DNA of 64,000 nucleotides, taken from positions 372,001 to 436,000 of the forward strand of contig JAWKJB010000002.1 in assembly GCA_041393965.1 (NCBI GenBank). The letters run 5' to 3'. Within the stretch, counting starts at the first letter, position 1. Each line of letters begins with the position of its first letter. The DNA is from Acidimicrobiia bacterium. Its GTDB lineage: Bacteria > Actinomycetota > Acidimicrobiia > Spongiisociales > UBA5794. This document shows positions 17,762-26,224 of the stretch, one piece after another. The notes beneath the pieces are model-generated. The model made no database searches. It had not been told where the DNA came from and saw only the letters and a list, made by a program, of their open reading frames with translations. A program made the translations under genes and the position numbers.

Positions 17762-18085
17762 ATGCCACAGCCCATCGGACCGCTCGGTGAGCGTATCGCA
17801 GAGTCCTTCGTCACTCGTCGGGGATGCGTCGTGCTCGGTCGCAATGTCCATGCCGACGGCGGCGAGATCGATCTGGTGGTCCGCGACGGTGACCGACGAG
17901 TGGCCGTCGAGGTGAAGACCACCTCGGATGGATCCGACCCGCTCGATGCCGTCGATGATGTCAAGGTCGGGTTGATCATCAGAACGGCGGCAAGTCTTCG
18001 GCAAACGATCGACAGGATCGATGTCGTTGCGGTCGCAATGACACCGTCGACCCTTGAAGTGAGATGGCTCCTAGGGATTGACTGA
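17762..18085 (+). CDS. yraN: YraN / UPF0102 family nuclease-like protein
   Basis: 107 aa. The core GEIDLVVRDGDRRVAVEVKT carries the PD-(D/E)xK-type acidic residues of the family. The biochemical role is not settled; it is usually linked to comM and dprA, as here. The common partner rnhB is missing between lepB and this gene. The last 15 nt overlap the 3' end of the opposite-strand gene that follows. Confidence 0.88.
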   Translation: MPQPIGPLGERIAESFVTRRGCVVLGRNVHADGGEIDLVVRDGDRRVAVEVKTTSDGSDPLDAVDDVKVGLIIRTAASLRQTIDRIDVVAVAMTPSTLEVRWLLGID

Positions 18086-18328
18086 ACGGTGGTCGCCTCG
18101 GCGTCGCCGCTCTTTGAACCAACAGCCGCGGTGCCAGTGGCGACGCAGGTCTGGCATCTCCTGTGGTACGACCACGAGGTGACCCGTTCCCGGGTCGATC
18201 CTCACCTCGCATCCGGGACAGAGATAAGGCTTGTTCGCCTGATACGGCTGGATCGGCTGGACGATCTCGGCGTGCGGCACCCCGAAGGCCCCCGATGCGG
18301 CCGGGTCCGTGAAGGTCGTGTCGGTCAT
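18071..18328 (-). CDS. Small zinc-ribbon-like protein, unknown function
   Basis: 85 aa. The visible pattern is YLCPGCEVRI ... HLVVVP ... RRHWHRGCWF, a Cys/His set able to hold one zinc, then a basic tail. Similar short proteins are widespread in actinobacteria, sometimes labelled ATP/GTP-binding protein without evidence. TAGCAT at 18335-18340 is 6 nt before the ATG. The 3' end overlaps yraN convergently by 15 nt. Confidence 0.7.
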   Translation of the reverse strand: MTDTTFTDPAASGAFGVPHAEIVQPIQPYQANKPYLCPGCEVRIDPGTGHLVVVPQEMPDLRRHWHRGCWFKERRRRGDHRSVNP

Positions 18329-18334
18329 GCCAGG

Positions 18335-18340
18335 ATGCTA
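18335..18340 (-). promoter_or_regulatory. -10 box (TAGCAT) of the zinc-ribbon gene
   Basis: Minus-strand TAGCAT, 6 nt before ATG 18328. Confidence 0.45.
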
Positions 18341-18390
18341 GGACACACCCGCCCACACCCTGCGTACCGGCCTCCGTACACGCACCAAGG

Positions 18391-18396
18391 TACTGT
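18391..18396 (+). promoter_or_regulatory. -10 box (TACTGT) of the enoyl-CoA hydratase-like gene
   Basis: TACTGT, 6 nt before GTG 18403. Confidence 0.45.
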
Positions 18397-18402
18397 GTCG
18401 GC

Positions 18403-19191
18403 GTGAGCGGCTTCGTGACCACCGAGGATGTCATCGGCACCCAAACGGTGCGTTGGCTCACCATGTCGAATCCCGGTCGCCGGAATGCGGTTCCGGCAAC
18501 GGGCTGGGATGACCTTGCCGACGCTTTCTCAGGTTTCGCAGCATCAGATGCGCGGGTGCTCGTCGTGGCGGGCGCGGACGGGGATTTCTGCTCAGGAGCC
18601 GACATGCACCGCGACCTGACCGATGTTCCGAGTGCAGCGGACAACGCCGAACGGATGCGTCGTGCCAACCGGGCAGCAACCGAGCTGCATCGCGTCCCGA
18701 AGCCGACCATCGCTGCGGTTGATGGCGTCGCCGTCGGGGCAGGCATGAACCTCGCCATTGGCTGTGATGTCGTGATTGCAACGGAACGGGCCAGGTTCGC
18801 CGAGATCTTCGTCCGGCGCGGTCTCACCGTTGACTTCGGCGGCACCTGGCTGTTGCCAAGACTCGTGGGACTCGCCAGGGCCCGCGAACTCGCTCTCACC
18901 GGCCGCATCGTGAATGCCGACGAGGCGCTCCGCATCGGGCTCGTTGCCGAAGTGGTCAGCGTCGATGAACTCCCCGGCCGCGTCGAGTCCCTTGCCGGAG
19001 ACCTCGCCGCGGGCGCGCCGCTCGCCCAGTCGATGATCAAGCGGTCCCTCGACCGGTCGTCATCGGTGTCGTTCGAACAGGCGCTCGCGATGGAGGCACA
19101 GATGCAGGCGGTTCTGCTCGGATCCGGCGACCTTCGTGAGGGAGCGCAGGCGTTCGTCGAGAAACGAACCCCCCACTTCCGGGGTCGCTGA
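18403..19191 (+). CDS. Enoyl-CoA hydratase/isomerase family protein
   Basis: 262 aa crotonase fold. The first oxyanion-hole region is GADGDFCSGADMHRD and the second is AAVDGVAVGAGMNLA. ERARFAEIFVRRGLTVDFGG is a common segment in hydratases acting on fatty or aromatic acyl-CoA. The exact substrate is unknown. GTG start with a leaderless-type -10 box. It stands alone between housekeeping genes. Confidence 0.9.
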   Translation: MSGFVTTEDVIGTQTVRWLTMSNPGRRNAVPATGWDDLADAFSGFAASDARVLVVAGADGDFCSGADMHRDLTDVPSAADNAERMRRANRAATELHRVPKPTIAAVDGVAVGAGMNLAIGCDVVIATERARFAEIFVRRGLTVDFGGTWLLPRLVGLARARELALTGRIVNADEALRIGLVAEVVSVDELPGRVESLAGDLAAGAPLAQSMIKRSLDRSSSVSFEQALAMEAQMQAVLLGSGDLREGAQAFVEKRTPHFRGR

Positions 19192-19255
19192 GACGGCAAT
19201 TGCCAACGATCACGGCTGGCATGCGCGGCGCAGTCTTTCTGTCAGACCCGTGTCA

Positions 19256-19261
19256 TACGGT
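19256..19261 (+). promoter_or_regulatory. -10 box (TACGGT) of comM
   Basis: TACGGT, 6 nt before ATG 19268; this supports the start over a longer in-frame extension. Confidence 0.45.
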
Positions 19262-19267
19262 GAAGCC

Positions 19268-20731
19268 ATGAGTCAACATGTCACATCCGGGGTACTCGTT
19301 GGTGTCGAGCCGATACCCGTCCACATCGAGACAACGCTCGGTGGCGGGCGCGGACAGTTCATCATCGTCGGGCTACCCGACGCGGCGGTGCGGGAATCCC
19401 GTGAGCGGGTCCGGTCAGCGATCAAAGCCTCCGGCTTTCCGTTTCCGAAGGGTCGCGTGGTCGTGTCGCTGTCACCCGCGGATCTCCCGAAGGCCGGATC
19501 CTCCTACGATCTGCCGATCGCGATCAGCCTGATCAACGCTGCAAAGGGAATCGGAGCCCGCCTCGGTGACTTCGTTGCGATCGGAGAGCTCTCGCTGCAC
19601 GGCGCGGTGCTTCCGACTCGAGGGGCCATAGCAGCAGCCTGCGTGGCCGAAGCGACGAGTGCTGTTGCCCTCGTGCCCGTCGGCTCGGTCGTGCCGCGTT
19701 CGCTCGTTGCTTCGACCGCAACCGTGGCAACCCTTGCTGACGCCGTGGCGGCGATTCGCACGCCCTCGGCCCTTCCCGGGGCCAACATGAGCCCTGCAAC
19801 CACCCGTCACGCGACGGATCTCGCCGACCTGCGCGGCCAGCCGACGGCCCGTCGCGCACTCGAGATCACCGCAGCCGGCGGACATCACATGCTCATGATT
19901 GGGCCTCCCGGTGCAGGCAAGTCGATGCTTGCGGCATGTCTGCCTTCGCTGCTCCCGCCATTGTCGGAGGCCGAAGAACGCGAGGTTGCCCTGATCCAGG
20001 CGGCCCATGGTGGAGGGACCACCTCGGCCGCCCCACCATTCCGGGCTCCTCACCATTCGATCTCGATACCCGCAATGGTTGGCGGGGGTGCTGGCATCCC
20101 GGTTCCCGGCGAGGTCACCAGAGCCCATCGGGGTGTTCTGTTCCTCGACGAACTCGGGGAGTTCCCACCCGCCGTACTCGATGCCCTGCGCCAGCCGATG
20201 GAAGCGGGTCATCTCGTCGTGTCACGCCAGGCCGCCTCCGTTCGGTTCCCGTCCCAGATTCAGGTCGTCGCGGCTTCGAACCCGTGTCCTTGTGGCTATC
20301 GGGACGACCGCCTCGAAGGGTGTCAGTGCACCGACCAACAGCTCGGTCGATACCGTGCACGGCTTTCGGGTCCGCTCCTCGACCGGTTCGATGTGCGGCT
20401 CACGGTCGAGCGACTCCGCCCGGCCGAGCTGCGCGGGCCCGGTGGCGAGCCGAGCGCGGCGGTCAGGGAGCGAGTTCTCGAGGCACGCCGATGCCAACAC
20501 GAACGAGGTGTACTCAATCGGGATCTCGGCGCCGGGGATCTCGAATCGCTGGAGGATCCAGTGACGGTTCCGGCATTCCTCGTCGCGGAACCGAGTGCTG
20601 CCGGGTTGACCGCGCGGGGATGGAACCGGGTACGCAGAGTCGCACGAACCATTGCCGACCTCGAACAGGCGGAGTTGACCACGGACATCCACATCAAGGA
20701 GGCGATGGACCTGCGAGAGAAGGTGGCATGA
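19268..20731 (+). CDS. comM: YifB/ComM family AAA+ ATPase (Mg-chelatase-like)
   Basis: 487 aa. The N-terminal ComM domain (GLPDAAVRESRERVRSA, Lon-protease-like fold) is followed by the AAA+ core with Walker A GPPGAGKS and Walker B VLFLDELGEF. Then come the Cys-containing NPCPCGY segment and the C-terminal domain. ComM is a hexameric helicase that promotes branch migration during natural transformation; its role in actinobacteria is less clear. The ATGA overlap with dprA shows coupling. Confidence 0.93.
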   Translation: MSQHVTSGVLVGVEPIPVHIETTLGGGRGQFIIVGLPDAAVRESRERVRSAIKASGFPFPKGRVVVSLSPADLPKAGSSYDLPIAISLINAAKGIGARLGDFVAIGELSLHGAVLPTRGAIAAACVAEATSAVALVPVGSVVPRSLVASTATVATLADAVAAIRTPSALPGANMSPATTRHATDLADLRGQPTARRALEITAAGGHHMLMIGPPGAGKSMLAACLPSLLPPLSEAEEREVALIQAAHGGGTTSAAPPFRAPHHSISIPAMVGGGAGIPVPGEVTRAHRGVLFLDELGEFPPAVLDALRQPMEAGHLVVSRQAASVRFPSQIQVVAASNPCPCGYRDDRLEGCQCTDQQLGRYRARLSGPLLDRFDVRLTVERLRPAELRGPGGEPSAAVRERVLEARRCQHERGVLNRDLGAGDLESLEDPVTVPAFLVAEPSAAGLTARGWNRVRRVARTIADLEQAELTTDIHIKEAMDLREKVA

Positions 20732-21627
20732 CGCGACAAGCCGCAGTACGACTCGCTCACGGTGCGCTGGCCCCTCGTCGTGTCGACGAGCTCATCGATC
20801 GATTCGGCACCATCGACGCCGCCGTTGACGCCGTTGAGCGAGGGCTGCCCCGACTACCGGACGCTTCACAGCAGGCAATCCGGGTCGATCGAGCCACACG
20901 GGAAGCAGAACTCCTCGCCCTCGGAGTCGAGTTCGTCATGGCAGGTGACGAGTCGTACCCGGGCCGTCTCACCAACTACGACGGGGCACCCCGATGGCTC
21001 TTCGTGCGGGGCAGGATGCCGGAAGGGCCCGCCATCGGGATCGTCGGCAGTCGTGCCTGTACCGCGTACGGTCGTGAGCTCGCGGCCGCCTACGGCCTCG
21101 CTGCGGTGCGCTCGGGCTGGAATGTCGTGAGTGGGCTCGCGCGCGGCATCGACGCAGCGGCCCATCGCGGCGCGCGGCCGGACCAACCACCAACGAGCGG
21201 GACTGGTCGGTGCATCGGCGTGCTCGGGTGTGGCATCGATGTCGTGTACCCGGCGGAGAACCGTTCCCTCCATCAGGTGGTGGCGGCCTCGGGCGCGATC
21301 GTGTCGGAGTACCCGCCCGGCATCCGTCCCGATGCGTGGCGATTCCCCACCCGCAACCGGATCATTGCCGGCTTGTCAGACATCGTGCTCGTCGTCGAGG
21401 CTTCCGTGACCGGCGGCGCCCTCATCACTGCTCGGATCGCGATCGACTACGGGGTGCCCGTCTACGCAGTGCCAGGGGACATCGATCGGTCCACCTCGGC
21501 CGGTACGAACGCGCTCATTCGCGACGGCGCCTTCCCGATCTTCGGTGCTGATGACCTCGCCGCGGTCCTCGACCTGCTCGCCCCGCTCACCCAGACCGCA
21601 CCCAAGTCGATGGCCGGAGGTGTGTAG
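20728..21627 (+). CDS. dprA: DNA-processing protein DprA
   Basis: 299 aa. Rossmann-fold DprA core: GIVGSRACTAYG, VVSGLARGIDAAAH, the RFPTRNRIIAGLSD box and GVPVYAVPGDIDR. It binds single-stranded DNA and loads RecA during transformation-type recombination. There is no clear C-terminal winged helix. Start fixed by the ATGA overlap with comM. Confidence 0.94.
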   Translation: MTRQAAVRLAHGALAPRRVDELIDRFGTIDAAVDAVERGLPRLPDASQQAIRVDRATREAELLALGVEFVMAGDESYPGRLTNYDGAPRWLFVRGRMPEGPAIGIVGSRACTAYGRELAAAYGLAAVRSGWNVVSGLARGIDAAAHRGARPDQPPTSGTGRCIGVLGCGIDVVYPAENRSLHQVVAASGAIVSEYPPGIRPDAWRFPTRNRIIAGLSDIVLVVEASVTGGALITARIAIDYGVPVYAVPGDIDRSTSAGTNALIRDGAFPIFGADDLAAVLDLLAPLTQTAPKSMAGGV

Positions 21628-21649
21628 ACGGCTTTGGATACGGAGAACA

Positions 21650-21677
21650 TTGACGAACGGCCAGGGCGTGGCACCAT
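21650..21677 (+). promoter_or_regulatory. Possible xerC promoter
   Basis: TTGACG (21650-21655), 16-nt spacer, CACCAT (21672-21677), then 6 nt to ATG 21684. The -35 is good and the -10 departs from TANNNT at its first base. Confidence 0.35.
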
Positions 21678-21683
21678 GGGTGG

Positions 21684-22589
21684 ATGTCAACAACGCCAAT
21701 CGACCGCGGAACGGTCGCCCCGCTGATTTCGGACGCCGCAGAGTCGTATCTGGAGCGTTGCTCATTCGAGCGCGGTCTGTCGCCACACACCATCGCCGCG
21801 TACCGGGTTGATCTCGCCGGGTTCGCCGAATTCTGCCGCCGTGGCGGTCTCACGCGACTCGATGACATCGACCGGCGTGTGGTTCGCCGGTATCTCGCCC
21901 AGCTGTCGACCAAGCGGTATGCCGCCCGTTCCATCGCACGGAAGGCATCCGCGGTTCGTGGATTCCTCTCAGACGCCGCGGCGCGGTACCTCATCGATGC
22001 GAATCCCGCTGCTGGCGTCGCACAGCCGAAGCGTCCACGAATCCTGCCAAGGGCGATCCCGTCGGGTTCGCTCGCGACCATGCTCGAATCGATCGGTGAC
22101 GAAGCACCCATCGATCTGCGTGATCGGGCGATCCTCGAGACCCTCTACGGAACCGGGCTCCGTGTCTCGGAGCTTGCCAGCCTCCCCGTTCGCGCCTTCG
22201 ATGGCCGCCCGTTCCTCGTCGTCAACGGGAAAGGGGGCGTCCAACGATCGATTCCCGTGACACCACGCGTGGAGCGGGTGGTTGAGCAGTATGTCAGACG
22301 AGCGAGACCCATTCTCGTCGACGGGAGGGTGTCGGACCGCCTCTGGATCGGGGCGCGGGGCGGGGATCTCTCGCCGCGATCGATCCGTCGGGTTGTTGCC
22401 AAGAGGCTCGGATCGCATCCCCATTCGCTCCGCCACTCCTTTGCAACCCATCTGCTCGAGAACGGCGCAGATTTGCGTGCCGTGCAGGAATTGCTCGGTC
22501 ACTCGGAACTCGCGACGACGCAGATCTACACTTCGGTGACGCGCAAGCACATGGCAGAGACCTATGAAAGAAGTCACCCCCGTGCCTGA
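21684..22589 (+). CDS. xerC: Tyrosine recombinase XerC
   Basis: 301 aa. N-terminal SAM-like core-binding domain, then the catalytic domain with the R-K-H-R-H-Y set: GTGLRVSELASL (Arg), HSLRHSFATHLLENG (His, Arg), LGHSELATTQIYT (His and the nucleophile Tyr). It resolves chromosome dimers with XerD at dif. It is in the usual comM-dprA-xerC-whiG order, and its 3' end overlaps whiG by 26 nt. Confidence 0.93.
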   Translation: MSTTPIDRGTVAPLISDAAESYLERCSFERGLSPHTIAAYRVDLAGFAEFCRRGGLTRLDDIDRRVVRRYLAQLSTKRYAARSIARKASAVRGFLSDAAARYLIDANPAAGVAQPKRPRILPRAIPSGSLATMLESIGDEAPIDLRDRAILETLYGTGLRVSELASLPVRAFDGRPFLVVNGKGGVQRSIPVTPRVERVVEQYVRRARPILVDGRVSDRLWIGARGGDLSPRSIRRVVAKRLGSHPHSLRHSFATHLLENGADLRAVQELLGHSELATTQIYTSVTRKHMAETYERSHPRA

Positions 22590-23355
22590 GAAGGACCAGC
22601 ACGAGCTCGATGACCTGTGGGCATCGTACAAGGCGACCGGTGATGAGAGCGCCCGCGAGGGGCTGATCCTGCACTACTCGCCCCTCGTGAAGTTCGTCGC
22701 CGGTCGGGTCGGCTCGGGCCTTCCGCGCAATGTGGATCATGGGGATCTCGTGTCGTTCGGCACCTTCGGCCTGATCGATGCGGTCGACAAGTTCGAACCG
22801 GAGCGGGGATTCAAGTTCGAGACATATGCCGTCAACCGGATCAAGGGAGCGATTCTCGACGAGCTGAGGGCCCTCGATTGGGTTCCACGGTCGGTGCGTG
22901 CACGAGCAAGGGAGATCCAGCGAACCATGGCCGAGCTCGAGCATCGTCTCCAACGGACCGCCACCGAGGACGAAGTCGCCGAAGCGATGGACCTCGATGT
23001 CGACACGCTCAGGGAGCACCTCGGTGAGATCGCGAATCTCGGTTTCGTCGCGCTCGACGAGTTGTTGAGCCCTGGCGAACGAGAGTCTGGTTCCATGACC
23101 GACATGATTCCCGACAAGTCCGCAGTCGATCCGTCACGCAACTTCGAGAAGGAGGAGACGAGATACCTCCTCGCCGATTCCATCAACCGGCTTCCCGATC
23201 GTGAGCGGCTCGTGCTGACGCTCTACTACTACGAGGGCCTCACCCTCGCCGAGATCGGAGGCGTCCTCAATGTCACCGAGTCGCGAATCTGTCAGATCCA
23301 CACCAAGGCTGTCATGAGCCTCCGAAATCGCTTCATCGAGCCGGTGTACCGATAG
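22564..23355 (+). CDS. whiG: WhiG/FliA-type RNA polymerase sigma factor
   Basis: 263 aa. Sigma regions 2 (FGTFGLIDAVDKFEPERGFK), 3 and 4 (LPDRERLVLTLYYYEGLTLA with HTH LAEIGGVLNVTESRICQ) are all present. WhiG controls sporulation in Streptomyces; its relatives also drive motility genes. No flagellar or sporulation genes lie nearby, so the regulon here is unknown. ATG inside the end of xerC. Confidence 0.92.
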   Translation: MKEVTPVPEKDQHELDDLWASYKATGDESAREGLILHYSPLVKFVAGRVGSGLPRNVDHGDLVSFGTFGLIDAVDKFEPERGFKFETYAVNRIKGAILDELRALDWVPRSVRARAREIQRTMAELEHRLQRTATEDEVAEAMDLDVDTLREHLGEIANLGFVALDELLSPGERESGSMTDMIPDKSAVDPSRNFEKEETRYLLADSINRLPDRERLVLTLYYYEGLTLAEIGGVLNVTESRICQIHTKAVMSLRNRFIEPVYR

Positions 23356-23375
23356 CGACAACAGCATCGAGACGG

Positions 23376-23492
23376 TATCGTTCCCACCATCACACACGAC
23401 CACCGCAATCTCCGCGTGGTGCACCGACCGATGTCGGTGTTCGGAGGCTCGAAGGGTGGTCCGAAGCACAACCCGAACAAGGAGAACTCTCA
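23376..23492 (+). promoter_or_regulatory. rpsB leader with hairpin and possible promoter
   Basis: A possible -10 (TATCGT, 23376-23381) is followed by a ~105-nt leader. It contains a perfect 7-bp hairpin CACCGAC-CGAT-GTCGGTG (23422-23439) and ends in the ribosome site AAGGAG. Such leaders often mediate S2 autoregulation; that role is inferred here. Confidence 0.4.
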
Positions 23493-24242
23493 ATGGCCGT
23501 CATCGCCATGCGCCAACTGCTCGAATCGGGCGTCCACTTTGGTCACCAAACCTCTCGGTGGAACCCCAAGATGCGTCCTTTCATCTTCTCGGAACGCAAC
23601 GGCATCCACATTCTCGATCTTCGCCAGACGCTTGAAGCCGCTGAAGAGGCGTATGCGATGGCGCGTGACATCACTGCCAACGGTGGGAAGGTCCTCTTCG
23701 TCGGGACCAAGAAGCAGGCCCAACCGGCCATCGAGGAGGCTGCGAAGCGGTCCCACATGCCCTATGTCAACCAGCGGTGGCTCGGAGGGATGCTGACCAA
23801 CTTCCAGACCATTCACAAACGGATCCTCTACATGCACGAACTCGAACAGATGGAATCCACGGGGGAGATGGGTCAGCTTCCGAAGAAGGAGCGCCTTCGC
23901 CTGCGAAAGGAACTCGTGAAGCTCCAGGCAGTGCTCGGAGGTGTCGCCGACATGAGGCGACCACCCGAAGCTGTCTTCATCGTCGATATCAACACGGAAC
24001 ACATCGCGGTCACCGAGGCGAACAGGCTCGGTATTCCCGTGATCGCACTCGTCGACACGAACTGTGATCCCGACAATGTCGATCTCGTCATACCGGGCAA
24101 TGACGACGCCATTCGTGCCGCCCATCTGCTCGCTGGTGTAGTGGCCGACGGGTGCATCGCCGGTGCGGAGATCGCAAAGTCAAAGCGAAAGGACGCCCCC
24201 AACACCGACGCGGAACCGTCCGACGCGCCCGCGGGGGAGTGA
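23493..24242 (+). CDS. rpsB: Ribosomal protein uS2
   Basis: 249 aa, normal length. MRQLLESGVHFGHQTSRWNP and VNQRWLGGMLTNF are hallmark segments. An acidic-polar C-terminal tail follows residue ~235. Clear ribosome site AAGGAG 8 nt upstream. It starts the rpsB-tsf-pyrH-frr operon, with only 2 nt before tsf. Confidence 0.97.
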   Translation: MAVIAMRQLLESGVHFGHQTSRWNPKMRPFIFSERNGIHILDLRQTLEAAEEAYAMARDITANGGKVLFVGTKKQAQPAIEEAAKRSHMPYVNQRWLGGMLTNFQTIHKRILYMHELEQMESTGEMGQLPKKERLRLRKELVKLQAVLGGVADMRRPPEAVFIVDINTEHIAVTEANRLGIPVIALVDTNCDPDNVDLVIPGNDDAIRAAHLLAGVVADGCIAGAEIAKSKRKDAPNTDAEPSDAPAGE

Positions 24243-24244
24243 TC

Positions 24245-24856
24245 ATGGCTGACTTCACCGCCAAGGATGTCCAGGATCTCAGGAAGCTGACCGGAGCCGG
24301 CATGATGGACGCCAAGAAGGCGCTCGAGGCGACCGGCGGCGACAAGGAGAAGGCTGCCGAATACCTCCGGGAGCAAGGGATCGCTGCCGCAGCGAAACGA
24401 GCCGACCGCACGCAGACCGAAGGTGTTGTCGGGGTCTACATGCACCACCAGGCAGGCCGTCCCGTGCTCGGAGTCCTCGTCGGACTCGCATCGGAGACCG
24501 ACTTCGTCGCCAAGAGCGACGAATTCAAGGAAGCGGCCAACGACATCGCGATGCACGCTGCCGCATCTCGGCCACAATGGATCAACCGTGAAGACATTCC
24601 AGAGGATGTGTTGGCGGAGGAGAAGCGAATCATCGCCGCCCAGGCCCGCAACGAAGGCAAGCCCGACGAGATCGTGGACAAGATCGTCGCGGGGCGCATC
24701 GAGTCGTTCTTCAAGGATCATGTGCTGCTGGATCAGGTGTTCGTCAGGACTGACAAGTACGACGGCACGATCGGCGACATGGTTCGGGATCTGGCGGTCA
24801 GGATGGGTGAGAACATTTCCGTCTCTTCGATGGCTAGGGTCGCAATCGGGGAGTGA
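24245..24856 (+). CDS. tsf: Elongation factor Ts, short form
   Basis: 203 aa, the short form lacking part of the core domain found in E. coli EF-Ts (283 aa). KLTGAGMMDAKKAL and the TDFVAKS motif mark the EF-Tu-binding N-terminal and core regions. It exchanges GDP for GTP on EF-Tu. ATG 2 nt after the rpsB stop. Confidence 0.96.
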   Translation: MADFTAKDVQDLRKLTGAGMMDAKKALEATGGDKEKAAEYLREQGIAAAAKRADRTQTEGVVGVYMHHQAGRPVLGVLVGLASETDFVAKSDEFKEAANDIAMHAAASRPQWINREDIPEDVLAEEKRIIAAQARNEGKPDEIVDKIVAGRIESFFKDHVLLDQVFVRTDKYDGTIGDMVRDLAVRMGENISVSSMARVAIGE

Positions 24857-24874
24857 CACAACGCGGAGGATCGG

Positions 24875-25594
24875 ATGACCAAACGCAGAGTCGTGCTGAA
24901 GCTGTCCGGTGAGGCGTTCGCCGATGCCGAACTCGGCTACGGCATCGATCCCGCAACGGTTGACCAGACCGCGGCCGAGATCGCGGCTGCTCGCGCCGAG
25001 GGCCACGAGATCGCCATTGTTGTCGGAGGCGGCAACATCTTCCGTGGTCTCTCCGGAGCAGCGTCGAACATGGACAGGGCAAGCGCCGATTACATGGGCA
25101 TGCTCGCGACGGTGATCAACGCGTTGGCAATTCGGGATGCCCTCGAACGGGCGGGCGCCGAGTGCAGGGTTCAGACCGCGATCAACATACAACAGGTCGC
25201 AGAGCCCTATATCCGACTCAGGGCTATCCGCCACCTCGAGAAGGGGAGGATTGTGGTATTCGCCGGCGGAACCGGCAATCCCTTCTTCACGACGGACACG
25301 ACTGCGGCGCTTCGCGCCGCGGAGATCGGTGCCGACGCCGTGCTCAAGGCGACCAAGGTGGATGGCATCTATACCGCTGATCCCACCGTTGATCCCACGG
25401 CGGAGTTCATGGGGGAGCTCGACTACATGCACGCGATCTCCGAGCAGCTCGGAGTGATGGATGCAACGGCGATTACGATGTGTATGGAGAACGGCCTGCC
25501 CATCCGGGTGTTCAACATGAGCGAACCGGGGAATATCGCAAAAGCGATCCGCGGGGACGCCGTGGGCACGCTCGTCGAGGCTGGGAGAAGCTGA
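24875..25594 (+). CDS. pyrH: UMP kinase
   Basis: 239 aa amino-acid-kinase fold. VVLKLSGEAFA, the VVGGGNIFRG loop and GTGNPFFTTDTTAALRA are the nucleotide and UMP sites. It phosphorylates UMP to UDP. Ribosome site GGAGGA upstream. It overlaps frr by one base (TGATG). Confidence 0.97.
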   Translation: MTKRRVVLKLSGEAFADAELGYGIDPATVDQTAAEIAAARAEGHEIAIVVGGGNIFRGLSGAASNMDRASADYMGMLATVINALAIRDALERAGAECRVQTAINIQQVAEPYIRLRAIRHLEKGRIVVFAGGTGNPFFTTDTTAALRAAEIGADAVLKATKVDGIYTADPTVDPTAEFMGELDYMHAISEQLGVMDATAITMCMENGLPIRVFNMSEPGNIAKAIRGDAVGTLVEAGRS

Positions 25595-26139
25595 TGATCA
25601 ACGAAGTGCTCAGCGACGCAGAACTCAAGATGGATCAGGCCGTTGAACACACGATCAATGAGTTCGCGGGCGTGAGAACGGGTCGCGCCAATCCGGGCTT
25701 GCTCAGTCGCGTCAGCGTGGACTACTACGGTACCAGGACACCCCTTCAGCAGCTTGCATCGTTCACTGTCCCCGAAGCCCGCATGCTCATCGTCCAGCCG
25801 TACGACAAAGGGTCGATCGCCGCGGTCGAACGCGGGATCCAGGAGGCGGACCTCGGCTTGAACCCCTCCAATGACGGCAACATCATCCGGCTTGCCTTCC
25901 CGGCACTGACCGAGGAGCGGCGAAGAGAGCTCATCAAGGTCGTTCGATCCCTCGCAGAGGAGGGCCGCGTTGCGATCCGCAATGTGCGGCGCCATGCAAA
26001 GGATGCGATCGAAGACGAGGATGTCTCCGAGGACGACATTTATCGCGCAGAAGAGGAACTCCAAAGCCTCACCGACAAACACACCGCGGCAATCGACGAG
26101 GCTCTCGAACGCAAGGAAGAGGAACTGCTTGAGGTGTGA
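25594..26139 (+). CDS. frr: Ribosome recycling factor
   Basis: 181 aa, close to the standard 185. GVRTGRANPGLL and RRELIKVVRSLAEEGRVAIR are conserved three-helix-bundle segments. With EF-G it splits post-termination ribosomes. ATG overlaps the pyrH stop by one nucleotide, indicating coupled translation. Confidence 0.97.
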   Translation: MINEVLSDAELKMDQAVEHTINEFAGVRTGRANPGLLSRVSVDYYGTRTPLQQLASFTVPEARMLIVQPYDKGSIAAVERGIQEADLGLNPSNDGNIIRLAFPALTEERRRELIKVVRSLAEEGRVAIRNVRRHAKDAIEDEDVSEDDIYRAEEELQSLTDKHTAAIDEALERKEEELLEV

Positions 26140-26224
26140 CGGCACTGCATCCTGGTGAGACCCACCAGCGTGCGGTGAGTCGATGACGCACCTGTCGCAC
26201 CTGATTCCGGTACCGTGGAGCACC

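Noticed and set aside
17532..17768. 78-codon minus-strand frame between the DsbA-family gene and yraN
   Set aside because: No ribosome site, no known motif, and it overlaps the yraN promoter; treated as chance.
19936..20727. A long N-terminal extension of DprA reaching back into comM
   Set aside because: The region is fully coding for ComM in another frame, and the ATGA overlap at 20728 gives a normal DprA N-terminus.
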